Origin: Gemmatimonadota bacterium
Lineage (GTDB): Bacteria > Gemmatimonadota > Gemmatimonadetes > Gemmatimonadales > GWC2-71-9
Direction: 5' to 3'
Length of the DNA: 11,610 nt
Assembly (NCBI GenBank): GCA_003222235.1
Contig: QHVD01000344.1
Location: 1 to 11,610 of the forward strand
Both the position numbers and the translations under genes were made by a program. Every line of letters begins with the position of its first letter. The first letter of the stretch is position 1. Of this stretch, positions 1 through 8,558 are shown one piece after another. The notes beneath the pieces were generated by a model. That model worked only from the letters and a program-made list of their open reading frames with translations. It was not told where the DNA came from and did not search any database.

Positions 1-15
1 TAAGCGACCATCGCG

Positions 16-3000
16 CTACGCATTCGCCGGCTCCTCCATCATGGCAGGTTCGACCACGAGACCTTCGAGTGCCGCTTCCGTGTCTGGACGGTGCTCGGCC
101 GCGATGAGCGAGTAGAACACCGGAACGACGAACAACGTGAACAGCGTCCCCACCGTCATGCCCGCCACCAGCACGGTGCCGATGCTGTTGCGCGCCGCCG
201 ATCCCGGTCCGGTCGCGAACACGAGCGGGAGATGCCCGAACACCGTGGCCGCCGACGTCATCAGCACGGGCCGGAGCCGCGTGAGCGACGCTGCGCGCAA
301 CGCCGCCGCCTTCGCCACGCCCTGTGATTGGAGCGTGTTGGCGAACTGCACGATCAGGATGCCGTTCTTCGCGATCAGTCCCACCAGCGTGATCAGCCCC
401 ACCTGGGAGTAGATGTTGATGGTGGTGAGATCGAGGAAGCTGAACACCAGCGCCCCGGAGATCGCGAGCGGCACCGAGCCGACCAGCACAATGAGCGGGT
501 CTCGGAAGCTCTTGAACTGCGCGGCGAGCACCAGGTAGATGAGCACCACGGCGAACCCAAGCGTCACGGTGAGCGCCGCCCCTTCGAGGCGGATCTGGCG
601 CGATTCGCCGGCGTAGTCGAGCCCGACGCCCGGGCCGGCCGCGCCCGCCGCGGCGTTTTCCAGGACCCGTAGGCCTTCTTCCTTGGTGACGCCGGGTTTG
701 ACGCCGCCGAAAATCCGGACCGCGTTGCGCTGCTGGAAGCGATTGAGGGTGCGCGGCGCGGTGCTCGACTCGATGTGCGTGAAGGTCGAGACCGGCACCA
801 GCCGGCCACTGGGCGTCTTGATCTTGAGGTCGAGCAGCGGCCCCACCGTGGTCCGGCGCTCGTCGCCGATCTGCGGGATGACCTTGTAGCTGCGGTCGAA
901 ATAGTTGAACCGGTTGACGTACCCGCCGCCCAGCAGGGTGCCGAGCTCCCGGCCGACGCCGGCCAGGTCGAGCCCCAGGTCGGCGACCTGATCGCGGTCG
1001 ATCACGACCCGCGCCTCGGGCAGATCGATCTTCAAGTCGGTGTCGACATACAGGAACTTGCCGCTCTGCCAGCCGGCGCCCATCACGGCTCCCACCGTCT
1101 GGAGCATCTGCTCGGGTGGAATGTCGCTTGCCAGCACCAGCTCCACGTCGTACTGGCCGGGCGAAGGCAGCGGTGGGTCGAGGCGGGGAAAGACCTGAAC
1201 TCCCGGTACCTGCGACACCGCGGCGTAGACGGGGCCGTACATCTGCTCGGTGGTCCGTTTCCGTTCCTTCCAGTTCTTCGCGACCATCCCGCCAAACCCG
1301 CCCCACGACGCCGTAAGCGACCACATGAACTTTGCCTCGGGGAAGGCGGTGATCGCCTTCACCACCTGGAGCGACGCCCGGTTGGTCGCTTCGAGGGAAG
1401 CGTCGGGCGAGGCCTGCATGAACAGGCTGATGTGGCTCTGGTCTTCGATCGGGGCCAGCTCGCGCCGCGAGTTCTGGTACAGGGGCCACGCCGCCAGCAT
1501 GACCAGCACGGCGGCCGCGACGATCGCCCAGCGCATTTCCAGGGCGCCATCGAGCAGCCGCTCGTACCGCCGGCGGACCGAGTCGAAGCCACGGTGCACC
1601 AACCTCGACAGCCGGCCCTCCCGGCCCTGTTCGTTGACGAAGCGGGAGCTCATCACCGGCGACAGCGTGACCGCCACGATGCCCGATACCACCACCGCGG
1701 CGGCGAGCGTGATCGCGAACTCCAGGAACAGCGAGCCCGTAAGCCCGCCCTGGAACCCGATCGGGGTGTACACCGCGGCGAGGGTGATCGTCATCGCGAT
1801 GATGGGCCCGACCAGCTCCCGAGCGCCGACGAGCGCCGCCTGGATCCGCGTCTTGCCCTCGCGCACGTGGCGCTCGACGTTTTCGACCACGACGATCGCA
1901 TCGTCCACCACCAACCCCACCGACAGCACGATCGCGAGGATCGTGAGGAGGTTGAGGCTGAAGCCGAAGGCGTACATCACGACCGCCGCCCCGACCAGCG
2001 AGACGGGCATCGCTACCAGCGGCACCAGCGCGGTCCGCACCGATCCCATGAACAGGAACACCACGATGCCGACAATGAGGATGGTCTCGACCAGTGTCTT
2101 GGAGATCTCGTGCAGCGCGTCGGTCATGAAGACCGTCGCGTCGTACGCCAGCTGCATGTCGATGTCCTTCGGCAGGGTCGGCCGGATCCGAGCCATCTCG
2201 GCGTGGAGTCGGTTGGCCACCTCGATCTCGTTGCTGCCCACGAGCGGCCAGACTCGAGGTAGACGGCCTCCTTGTCGCTGAACTTGGTGATGAAGTCGGC
2301 CTCCTCGGCGCCCAGCTCCACCTGGGCCACGTCGGAGGGCCGCACGATCGCCCCGTTGCGCTCCGCCACGACGAGGTTCTTGAATTCCTCGGGCGTGCGC
2401 AGGTCGGTGTTGGCGAGCAGGTTGACCTGCACCAGGTCGCCCTTGGTCTGGCCCACGTCGGCGAGATAGTTGTTGCGCTGCAGCGCCGCGTGCACGTCGC
2501 CGGGGGCGAGGTTGAGCGCGGCCAGGCGGTCGGGGTCGATCCAGATCCGCATGGCGATGGGACGGCCGCCGACCACGTCCACCCGCTGCACTCCGGCCAG
2601 TGTCGAGAGCTGGGGCTGCATGTTCCGGGTGAGCCAGTCGGTGAGCGCCGGAATGTCGCGCTCGGAGGACGTAAAGCTCAGATAGAACGACGCGTAGGGC
2701 CGGTCCGCCCGCTGCACCTCCACCACCGGCGGCTCGGCCTCGGCGGGCAGCTCGGAGCGAACCTGCTGCAGCCGGGCGGTGACCTCCGCCAGCGCCGCCG
2801 TGCTGTTGTGGTTCAGTTTCAGGTGCACCGTGATGGTGCTGACCCCGGCGCGGCTGGTGGATTCGACGTAATCGACGCCACTGATGGCGGACACGGCGCG
2901 CTCGATCGGTGTCGTGAGAAAGCCGCGGACGGTCTCGGCGCTGGCGCCGTAGTACACCGTCGTGATCAGCACCGAGGAGCTTTCGATCTTGGGATACTGC

Positions 3001-3107
3001 TGCACCGGCAGCGTCGTGAGCGCCCGCCATCCGACGAGCACGATCACGAGGTTCACCACCACCGCGAGGACGGGATGCTTGATGAAGGTATCGGTAATCG
3101 AGCGCAT
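16..3107 (-). pseudogene. RND (HAE-1 type) efflux pump, inner-membrane subunit, broken by a -1 frameshift
   Basis: Proton-driven pump that would export drugs or other amphiphiles from membrane and periplasm together with the adaptor just upstream. It starts at ATG 3107-3105. The N-terminal frame (TM1 near residues 10-28, then porter domain) is good to about residue 284 (SDKEAVYL), then runs on to a stop at 2124-2126. The true family sequence resumes in another frame at VWPLVGSNEIEVANRL and continues to the TAG at 16-18. Adding one base near 2253-2257 restores ...YLGVWPL... and gives a 1030-residue protein, the normal RND length. After repair the TM4 proton-relay pair is Asp402-Asp403 (GLVVDDAIVVVENV) and the TM10 lysine is about Lys914 (GLIAKNGILIVQ), so the functional core is intact. 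The single lesion may be a sequencing or assembly error or a recent mutation. The family is certain; the substrate cannot be told. Confidence 0.93.
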
Positions 3108-3120
3108 GGACGGTTTCCGA

Positions 3121-4221
3121 CTAGCGAGATGAATCGCCCGCGACCAGCACAGCCTCGCGGAGCTTGAATGACCCCGAGGTGGCGACCTGCTGGCCGGGGG
3201 TCAGGCCGCTCAGGATGAAGACCTCGTCCTCGAGCACCGGTCCGCTCCGCACCGCCTGCACGTGTGCGCGGCTCCGGCCTGCCGAGTCGGCCGCGATCAC
3301 GAAGACGTGATCGCCGCCGGGTCCCTTGCGAAGCGCGCTCACCGGAATCGAGACGACCGTCGTCGCGGGTCCGACGGGGACCTCGACCCGCACCGAGGCG
3401 CCGGGCGCAGGGGCGTGGTTCTGGATGCGGGCCCGCACCAGGGCGTTCCGCGTGGTGGGATCGATCCGCGCATCGACGGCGACGATCCGGGCCGTCATCG
3501 GATGAGGGTCGTCTGCGGCGAACACGGCGACGGGCTGGCCCTGGTGGAGCTCGGCCGCCACCGCCTGGGCAACCGTGAAGTCGACGTTGGCCGCGGCATC
3601 GATCCCCTGGAGGGTGGTGAGCTCGGTGCCTTCGTTCAGGTACTGGCCGGGATGCACGTCCGAGAGACCCACTCGGGCCCGAAATGGGGCGCGGATCGTT
3701 TTCTTTGCGATGATGGCGCGGGTGCGCGCGATCTGCGCCAGCGCGACGTCACGCGCTGCGCGAGCCTGGTCCACCTCTTCCTGGGAAGTGGCGTGGGCCT
3801 CGCGCAGGCGCTCCAGCCGAGTGAGCGTCGTTTCCGCCAGGTCGGCCTGCGCAGTCTGTGCCGCCAGATCCGCCTCCTCCACGGAGACGTCCAGAGCGAC
3901 GAGCACCGTACCCGCCTCGACTACTTGTCCCGGGGCGAGCATCACTTGGCGGACCGTGCCCGCAAGCTCGTTGCGCAAGGTGATCGAGGTGAGCGCGAGG
4001 ATCGTTCCGACCGACGTCGTCGTGGGGCGATACTGGCGCTCCCTGGCCACGGCGGTGGTCACCGATTCGATGGGCTCAGGCTGCCTCGCGGCCGCCGCAT
4101 CGGCCTTCCGGATGGAGGTGCGTTTCCACGCCGCGAGGCCGCCGCCGGTGATGCCGAGCGCCAGCAGCAGCACGACTGATCCGGTCCAGCCGCGATTGCC
4201 CACGAAGAGAGAACGGCGCAT
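3121..4221 (-). CDS. RND efflux periplasmic adaptor (HlyD/AcrA-type membrane fusion protein)
   Basis: Adaptor of 366 residues that would link the RND pump encoded 13 bases downstream to an outer-membrane channel. An N-terminal hydrophobic segment (about 14-31) anchors it in the inner membrane; there is no lipobox Cys, so it is not a lipoprotein. The two lipoyl half-motifs lie at about 86-111 (LAGTVRQVMLAPGQVVEAGT) and 173-204 (KKTIRAPF...PGQYLNEG). Between them is a short alpha-hairpin rich in Ala, Glu and Arg (112-172). The beta-barrel with the typical DPTTRNALVRARI motif follows (about 254-266), then the membrane-proximal domain. The start ATG 4221-4219 has a strong Shine-Dalgarno, GGAAGGAGA, nine bases upstream. 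It is first gene of the operon. No TetR or MarR regulator is adjacent. Confidence 0.93.
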   Translation of the reverse strand: MRRSLFVGNRGWTGSVVLLLALGITGGGLAAWKRTSIRKADAAAARQPEPIESVTTAVARERQYRPTTTSVGTILALTSITLRNELAGTVRQVMLAPGQVVEAGTVLVALDVSVEEADLAAQTAQADLAETTLTRLERLREAHATSQEEVDQARAARDVALAQIARTRAIIAKKTIRAPFRARVGLSDVHPGQYLNEGTELTTLQGIDAAANVDFTVAQAVAAELHQGQPVAVFAADDPHPMTARIVAVDARIDPTTRNALVRARIQNHAPAPGASVRVEVPVGPATTVVSIPVSALRKGPGGDHVFVIAADSAGRSRAHVQAVRSGPVLEDEVFILSGLTPGQQVATSGSFKLREAVLVAGDSSR

Positions 4222-4230
4222 ACGGGTTGG

Positions 4231-4239
4231 TCTCCTTCC
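4231..4239 (-). promoter_or_regulatory. Ribosome binding site of the efflux adaptor gene
   Basis: On the minus strand this reads GGAAGGAGA, nine bases before ATG 4221-4219. It fixes the start of the adaptor and implies strong translation of the first operon gene. The pump gene downstream has only a weak GGAAA before its ATG. Confidence 0.8.
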
Positions 4240-4480
4240 GTCTGGAAAAGGTCGAGCGCGCTACCCTGGTAATGGTCGAACGGCAGAGCGGAGAATCGAC
4301 GGGCCCGCCGGGTGGTGCAGTGTCAGAACAGTTGAACAACAGAAGCCCCAAAAAAGGTCCCGCCTCCTGTTCACCTCCACCGGCTGAACCGTTTTTCTGA
4401 AACCCCTGGCGGAGCAAGGGGGCACACGCGATACTACGTACACGCAAGGCCTCGATTCGTCGGCTAATGGTGTCGAGGGG

Positions 4481-4486
4481 AGGAGG
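4481..4486 (+). promoter_or_regulatory. Ribosome binding site AGGAGG of the small coiled-coil gene
   Basis: AGGAGG lies in a longer purine run (GAGGGGAGGAGGTG), five bases before ATG 4492. It decides the start in favour of this ATG over the in-frame GTG at 4486, which lies inside the ribosome binding site itself. Confidence 0.85.
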
Positions 4487-4491
4487 TGTGT

Positions 4492-4737
4492 ATGCCAGAC
4501 GACGTGCATGCGGAGCTCGAGAGACTTCAGCGAGAGAACGAGGAGCTCCGCGCCAGGGCTGGGAAGGGCACGTTTCTCAAGGTCGCGAAGAGTGGGGGAG
4601 TGTCCGTCTATGGACTGGGGCGCTACCCCGTGACGCTCTATCAGGAGCAGTGGCTCAGGCTGCTCACGATGGCGGATGACATCAAGCAGTTCATTCAGGA
4701 ACACGCCGGCGAACTCAAGAAGAAGGGCGAGAAGTAG
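4492..4737 (+). CDS. Small conserved-type hypothetical protein with N-terminal coiled coil (81 aa)
   Basis: Function unknown. Residues 5-22 form a charged amphipathic helix with zipper-like spacing (Leu9, Leu12, Asn16, Leu19), suggesting self-association. A core follows with Lys-Val-Ala-Lys-Ser-Gly-Gly, then VSVYGLGRYPVTLYQEQWLR and a helix containing MADDIKQFIQEH, ending in a Lys-rich tail (KKKGEK). From memory, short proteins with a very similar VSVYGLGR(F/Y)PVTLY core occur in several bacterial phyla, but I cannot name a domain. It has no signal peptide or membrane segment and is probably a soluble cytoplasmic protein. Base composition and the excellent ribosome binding site support a real gene. 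It is followed after 81 bases by the deacetylase on the same strand, without clear coupling. Confidence 0.85.
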   Translation: MPDDVHAELERLQRENEELRARAGKGTFLKVAKSGGVSVYGLGRYPVTLYQEQWLRLLTMADDIKQFIQEHAGELKKKGEK

Positions 4738-4818
4738 ACGACGCATCCCGCCGTTGCATTTCCCTTTCGCTGAACGCGGTGTACTGTAGGGATCGGTCGT
4801 GTCCAACGTCTCCGCTAC

Positions 4819-5583
4819 ATGAGCCTCCTCGACGCCAACCGGCACCTCCGGCCCGGTCGAGCCCGCGTGAAGCTGCCGATCCTCGTGTACCACAAGATCG
4901 ACCGCATCCCGCCCGGGTCGCGCTATCCTCGGAACTATGTCACCCCCGAGCAGTTCGACGCGCAGCTCGCCTTTCTCCAGCGCGCCGGCTATCGGAGCGT
5001 GTCGTTCGCCGACTATCTCGCTCACCGCGACGGCGGTGCTCGGCTGCCGCGGCGACCCATCATCATCACGTTCGACGACGGCTACCGGAGCAACCGCACG
5101 ATCGCTCAGCCGATACTCGAGAAACACGGCTGCACGGCCACGATCTTCCTCGTGGCCGGGTACGTCGGCAAGACGAACGCGTGGGATCCCGACGAGCTGC
5201 AGGAGCCGTTGCTGGACGCGGGCGAGGTCCGCGCCATGCAGGCGGCCGGGATCGAGTTCGGCTCACATACCTGCACCCATGCGCCGCTCACGCGACTCGC
5301 GCCGGCGGACGCTCTCGCCGAGCTGCAGTCGTCGCGCGAGCAGTTGGGCGCGCTGCTCGGCCGCCCGATCACCGTGCTCGGTTATCCGTACGGGGATTAC
5401 AACCGGGAGACCCTGCGCCTCGCGCGCGACGCCGGGTACCAGGCCGCCGTAGTGGTGCGCCGCCGCATGAACACCCACGCCACCGATCTGCTCGAGCTGC
5501 GGCGCATCCCGGTCACCTGCCTCACCTCGCCCGGGCGCTTCGCCTGGGACCTGTTCCGGCTGCGCTGGTTTCACGGCTCGTGA
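4819..5583 (+). CDS. Polysaccharide deacetylase, NodB / carbohydrate esterase 4 family
   Basis: Metal-dependent enzyme of 254 residues predicted to remove acetyl groups from an N-acetylated or O-acetylated glycan. NodB motifs are clear: motif 1 TFDDG at 84-88 (Asp86 catalytic base, Asp87 metal ligand), motif 2 SHTCTH at 149-154 (His150 and His154 metal ligands), and motif 3 GYPYGDYN at 188-195. YHKID at 24-28 is typical of this subgroup. No signal peptide or membrane helix is visible, so it may act on a cytoplasmic, possibly lipid-linked precursor. The start is uncertain: ATG 4819 lacks a Shine-Dalgarno, and GTG 4867 is an alternative that would begin just before KLPILVYH. The stop overlaps a potential GTG (GTGA, 5580-5583). 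Its last 49 bases recur at 8561-8609 in front of the glycosyltransferase, which points to a former pairing of these two genes. Confidence 0.92.
   Translation: MSLLDANRHLRPGRARVKLPILVYHKIDRIPPGSRYPRNYVTPEQFDAQLAFLQRAGYRSVSFADYLAHRDGGARLPRRPIIITFDDGYRSNRTIAQPILEKHGCTATIFLVAGYVGKTNAWDPDELQEPLLDAGEVRAMQAAGIEFGSHTCTHAPLTRLAPADALAELQSSREQLGALLGRPITVLGYPYGDYNRETLRLARDAGYQAAVVVRRRMNTHATDLLELRRIPVTCLTSPGRFAWDLFRLRWFHGS
5535..5583 (+). repeat. 49-base direct repeat, copy 1 (3' end of deacetylase gene)
   Basis: Encodes the deacetylase C-terminus RFAWDLFRLRWFHGS plus stop, starting at the last base of the preceding Gly codon. It matches 8561-8609 at 46 of 49 positions in the same orientation. The three differences each change an amino acid (Arg/Trp, His/Tyr, Ser/Ala). 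The kinase gene lies between the two copies. Confidence 0.9.
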
Positions 5584-5625
5584 GTGTCGGCGCCGATCAC
5601 GCCGCCCGCCCGCGCGCGAACACGC

Positions 5626-8289
5626 CTAGCTCAGGCCGTGGAGCTCGGCTACGTAGATGTCGCTTTGCCGGTCGTTGATGGTGAAATAGAAGGCGCGGCC
5701 ATCGGTCGCCCAGTCGAAGCGGTAGGAAGGCTTTGCCGCGTCGTCAAACCGCACCAGCAGGCGGAGCCGGCCGCCTGCCGCGGGGAGCGCCCAGAAGGAC
5801 GCCCGCCCCTCGCGGTTAACTGCCTTGAAGTAGATCGTCCGGCCGTCCGGTGACCACTGCGGGTCCACCGGCTCCGGGCCGTTGATGGAGTCCGGAAGCG
5901 GATATGCGAGCCGAGGCGCACCTCCCGTGGCCGGAATGAGCCAGATCCCTTCAGTCCAGGCGCTGAGCAAGGTTTGCCCGTCCGGCGACCAGTAACCCCT
6001 TCTTAGGTGATTCCAGAGCCGTTGGGGCGGCCCCCAGCGGCCGCTCTGATCCTTTGTGATCGCGTACAGCCCGTCCCGCGTGCCGGTTCCGCTCTGGATG
6101 TACGACAAGGACCGCCCGTCTGGCGACCACATCGCGTTCCGCTCCTCCCCGGGATCGTCCGTCACGCGCTGCTCTTCGCCGCCCTCGGCCGGCATCACGA
6201 AGATGTCTCGGGTGCCGAAGCGCAGCGAATGAAACGCCACCCAGCGGCCGTCGCGGGAGACGTTGGGGGAGAAGTCATCGGCGGGGTTTGTGGTCAGCTG
6301 CTGCGGCTCCCCGCCGCCTGGCGGCATCCGGTAGATGTCCGCGTTCCCGGAGCGATCGGAGTCGTAGTAGAGCCACCGCGCGTCCGGCGAGAGCGCCATC
6401 GACTCCACGGTCTGGTTGCCCGTCGTGACCTGGGCGGCGCGGTCCGCCGAGACCGGCCGGTCGGTGGGGATCGGGATTGCCCACACGTTCGCGCGCGAGG
6501 TGTAGACCGAGTACGCAAGCCGCGTCCCTTCGGCGGAGAGGCTGATCGAGTGCGCGTTCAGTCCCGTCGTGAGCCGCGAAGGTTTTGCGGCGGGGACGCC
6601 TGAGCTGGCGAGGCGGACGGCGTAGACGTCCCGCGTCCCCTCGCGGTCGGACACGAAGAGAATGTGGCGACCGTCGGGGAGCCATACCGGGCTCACGTTC
6701 AGCGCCGCGTTGCCGGTGACTGGCACCGGCGTCCCTCCCACGGCCGGAACCAGGACGATGGCGCTCGGCCCCTTGTTGCCGAATCCCGCCACGCCGACGG
6801 CGAATGGGTCGTTGCCCGAGACGAGCGCGAGCCACCGCCCGTCGGGCGACCAGGCGAGCGAGTGGGGGTCGGACACCAGTGCGACGAAGCGGGAGGGCCC
6901 GCCATCGGGAGGCGTCACATAGATCGATTCGGACCGTTCGGGGATGCCGAATCGCCGAGGCGAGCGAACGGAGGCGACCTGGCGGCCGTCCGGGGACCAC
7001 GCAGCGCAGCACGCCCCGTGAGCCATCATCCGAGGCGCCCCGCCGAGGGCGGGCATGACGAACAGGTCTCCGTCCGCCTCGAACAGGATTCGCGTACCGT
7101 CCGGTGACCAGACGGGGCGACGCTGGGGCGGGCCTGAGTCCGCGGTGAGGGCGACGGGCCGGCCTCCCGGCTGGCGGAGGTAAATCCGCGTGGTGCTCAG
7201 CGGTCCGGCGGCGTACGCCACGAACTTCCCGTCGGGAGAGATCGCCGGCTCAATCTCGAGCCCGGGCTCGGAGGTGAGCTGCTTGACTTGGCCGAGGGTC
7301 AAGACCGCCGACCTCGGACGGGCGAGTAGTAGCGTGACGGTAGCGACGACCACGAGGCCCGCCGTACCGAGCGCCGCTTTGAGCCATCGAGACACGGTCG
7401 TTACCGCGGCGGCGGGCTCGGTACCCGTCGGGGTGATTCCCCCGCTCGGCGTCGCCATCGCCTCGAGCTGGTGTAGCAACTCCTCCGCGCTTTGCCAACG
7501 GTCGGCGGGCGACTTCTCGAGACACCGCATCACGAGCGCCGCCAGCGCCGCCGGCACGGCGGCCCGGCGTTTCGTCACCGGCTCCGGCGCCTCGGTCACC
7601 TGCGCGGCCAGCACGTGCTGAGGCGTGGGCCCCGTGAAGGGCGGTCGGCCGGTCAGCATCTCGTACCCGAGAATGCCGACCGCGTAGATGTCACAGCGGT
7701 GGTCGGTGTGGGGATCCGCCGCCGCCTGCTCCGGCGCCATGTAGGCGGGCGTGCCCAAGGCCATGCCGGCCGACGTGAGTGACGACCTGCCCGGCGGCTC
7801 GCTCAGGGCCTTCGCCACGCCGAAGTCGGTCACCACTGCGTGGTGGTTCGCGACCAGCACGTTGTCCGGCTTGATGTCCCGGTGCACGACGCCGTGCGCG
7901 TGCGCGTAGGCGAGGGCATCGGTCACGTCACGCAGCAGGCGGACGGTCTCGCGGATCGGGAGCTCTCCCTCCCGGGCGAGCTTCGCGCGGAGCGATTCGC
8001 CGTCGATCAGCGGCATCGTGTAGTACACGAGGTCGTTCGCACCGCCGGCGGCCAGGAGCGGGACGATGTGGGGATGCTGCAGCGAGGCAGCCAGCTGGCT
8101 TTCGCGGCGGAAGCGCTCGGCGTTTACGCCGGCCGCCATCTCCGGGGGCAGGACCTTCACCACCACCGGCCGCCCCAGCGCACGCTCCTGTGCGAGGAAG
8201 ACGCGACTCATCCCGCCGCCGCCGAGCTCCTTGTCGATGTGGTAGGCGTCGCCGAGGACACTCTGCAGGCGAGCTTGGAGATCGATCAC
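5626..8289 (-). CDS. Membrane-anchored Ser/Thr protein kinase with C-terminal TolB/PD40 beta-propeller repeats
   Basis: Eukaryotic-type kinase of 887 residues. The kinase domain covers about 15-275: glycine loop GGGGMSRV (23-30), Lys45 in VVVKV, Glu63 of helix C, catalytic loop HRDIKPDN (136-143, an RD kinase), DFG 155-157, and APE 185-187. All catalytic residues are present. A proline/threonine-rich linker leads to one membrane helix (about 304-323). The outer part holds 12 PDG-type repeats, near residues 350, 394, 431, 480, 536, 584, 633, 678, 721, 767, 812 and 860, typical of six- or multi-bladed propellers that bind ligands or proteins. It probably senses a periplasmic cue and phosphorylates cytoplasmic targets; the signal is unknown. 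The start is GTG 8289-8287 without a clear Shine-Dalgarno. The gene is convergent with the deacetylase (42 bases between stops) and lies between two copies of a 49-base repeat. Confidence 0.95.
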   Translation of the reverse strand: MIDLQARLQSVLGDAYHIDKELGGGGMSRVFLAQERALGRPVVVKVLPPEMAAGVNAERFRRESQLAASLQHPHIVPLLAAGGANDLVYYTMPLIDGESLRAKLAREGELPIRETVRLLRDVTDALAYAHAHGVVHRDIKPDNVLVANHHAVVTDFGVAKALSEPPGRSSLTSAGMALGTPAYMAPEQAAADPHTDHRCDIYAVGILGYEMLTGRPPFTGPTPQHVLAAQVTEAPEPVTKRRAAVPAALAALVMRCLEKSPADRWQSAEELLHQLEAMATPSGGITPTGTEPAAAVTTVSRWLKAALGTAGLVVVATVTLLLARPRSAVLTLGQVKQLTSEPGLEIEPAISPDGKFVAYAAGPLSTTRIYLRQPGGRPVALTADSGPPQRRPVWSPDGTRILFEADGDLFVMPALGGAPRMMAHGACCAAWSPDGRQVASVRSPRRFGIPERSESIYVTPPDGGPSRFVALVSDPHSLAWSPDGRWLALVSGNDPFAVGVAGFGNKGPSAIVLVPAVGGTPVPVTGNAALNVSPVWLPDGRHILFVSDREGTRDVYAVRLASSGVPAAKPSRLTTGLNAHSISLSAEGTRLAYSVYTSRANVWAIPIPTDRPVSADRAAQVTTGNQTVESMALSPDARWLYYDSDRSGNADIYRMPPGGGEPQQLTTNPADDFSPNVSRDGRWVAFHSLRFGTRDIFVMPAEGGEEQRVTDDPGEERNAMWSPDGRSLSYIQSGTGTRDGLYAITKDQSGRWGPPQRLWNHLRRGYWSPDGQTLLSAWTEGIWLIPATGGAPRLAYPLPDSINGPEPVDPQWSPDGRTIYFKAVNREGRASFWALPAAGGRLRLLVRFDDAAKPSYRFDWATDGRAFYFTINDRQSDIYVAELHGLS

Positions 8290-8293
8290 ACTG

Positions 8294-8306
8294 CGACTCG
8301 GAGTCG
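8294..8306. repeat. Perfect 6-bp inverted repeat in the kinase leader
   Basis: CGACTC-G-GAGTCG, a perfect six-base inverted repeat with one central base, four bases before the kinase GTG start. It could be an operator half-site pair. A one-base loop is too tight for a good RNA hairpin. It occupies the place where a Shine-Dalgarno would be expected. Confidence 0.4.
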
Positions 8307-8318
8307 TGGGACAACTCC

Positions 8319-8324
8319 ATCATA
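8319..8324 (-). promoter_or_regulatory. Candidate -10 box for the kinase gene
   Basis: TATGAT on the minus strand (5/6 match to TATAAT), about 30 bases before the kinase GTG. The hexamer 17 bases further upstream, TGGCCG, is a poor -35, so this rests mainly on the -10 match and the position. Confidence 0.35.
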
Positions 8325-8558
8325 GAGGGCAGGGTCAGGCACGGCCAGAGGGCCGAGCGTCGCAGTTCCGCCCGTGCCGCAAACGCACTAGAGCCGCAGC
8401 GTTCGAAGGTGCGATCTCAGGTGACGGGCTCTGAGGCGGGTTAACGGTGAAGAAGCCCGATGCTCGGCCGATGGGACGCGGCTCGCCCTGCCGTGACGCG
8501 GGACCGATCGCGGGACTTGGAGCGAAGGAGTTGCACGAATAAGTTCGAGTCGGACCGG

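Larger units (their letters stand above)
4222..4491. promoter_or_regulatory. Divergent intergenic control region between efflux operon and small gene
   Basis: These 270 bases separate the minus-strand efflux operon from the plus-strand small gene, so promoters for both must lie here. I found no convincing -35/-10 pair on either strand. Visible elements are an A6 run in CCCCAAAAAAGG (about 4346-4357), a six-base inverted repeat CCTCGA/TCGAGG (4450-4455 and 4473-4478) just ahead of the small gene's Shine-Dalgarno, and a short GC-rich palindrome near 4304-4312. Antisense open frames cross this region but do not resemble proteins. Confidence 0.5.

Noticed and set aside
775..2262. Long plus-strand open frame (495 codons) opposite the RND pump gene
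   Set aside because: Its translation is rich in Arg, His and Asp with no domain or hydrophobic core. It is antisense to a clear RND gene and is a typical high-GC shadow.
4450..4478. Regulatory hairpin CCTCGA/TCGAGG ahead of the small gene
   Set aside because: Only six pairs with a 17-base loop; too weak to call a riboswitch or attenuator in GC-rich DNA.
4748..4780. Terminator after the small gene
   Set aside because: The possible stem (CCG-CGTT with AACGCGG) needs a bulge, has a 17-base loop, and lacks a T run.
4261..5127. Minus-strand open frame of 288 codons across the small gene and the deacetylase start
   Set aside because: It overlaps two genes with better evidence on the plus strand and has no recognisable domain. 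Its long open length reflects base composition.
8395..8420. tRNA-like T-arm sequence (GTTCGAA) as an attachment site
   Set aside because: The flanking bases do not form the five-pair T stem, and no acceptor or anticodon arms are present nearby.
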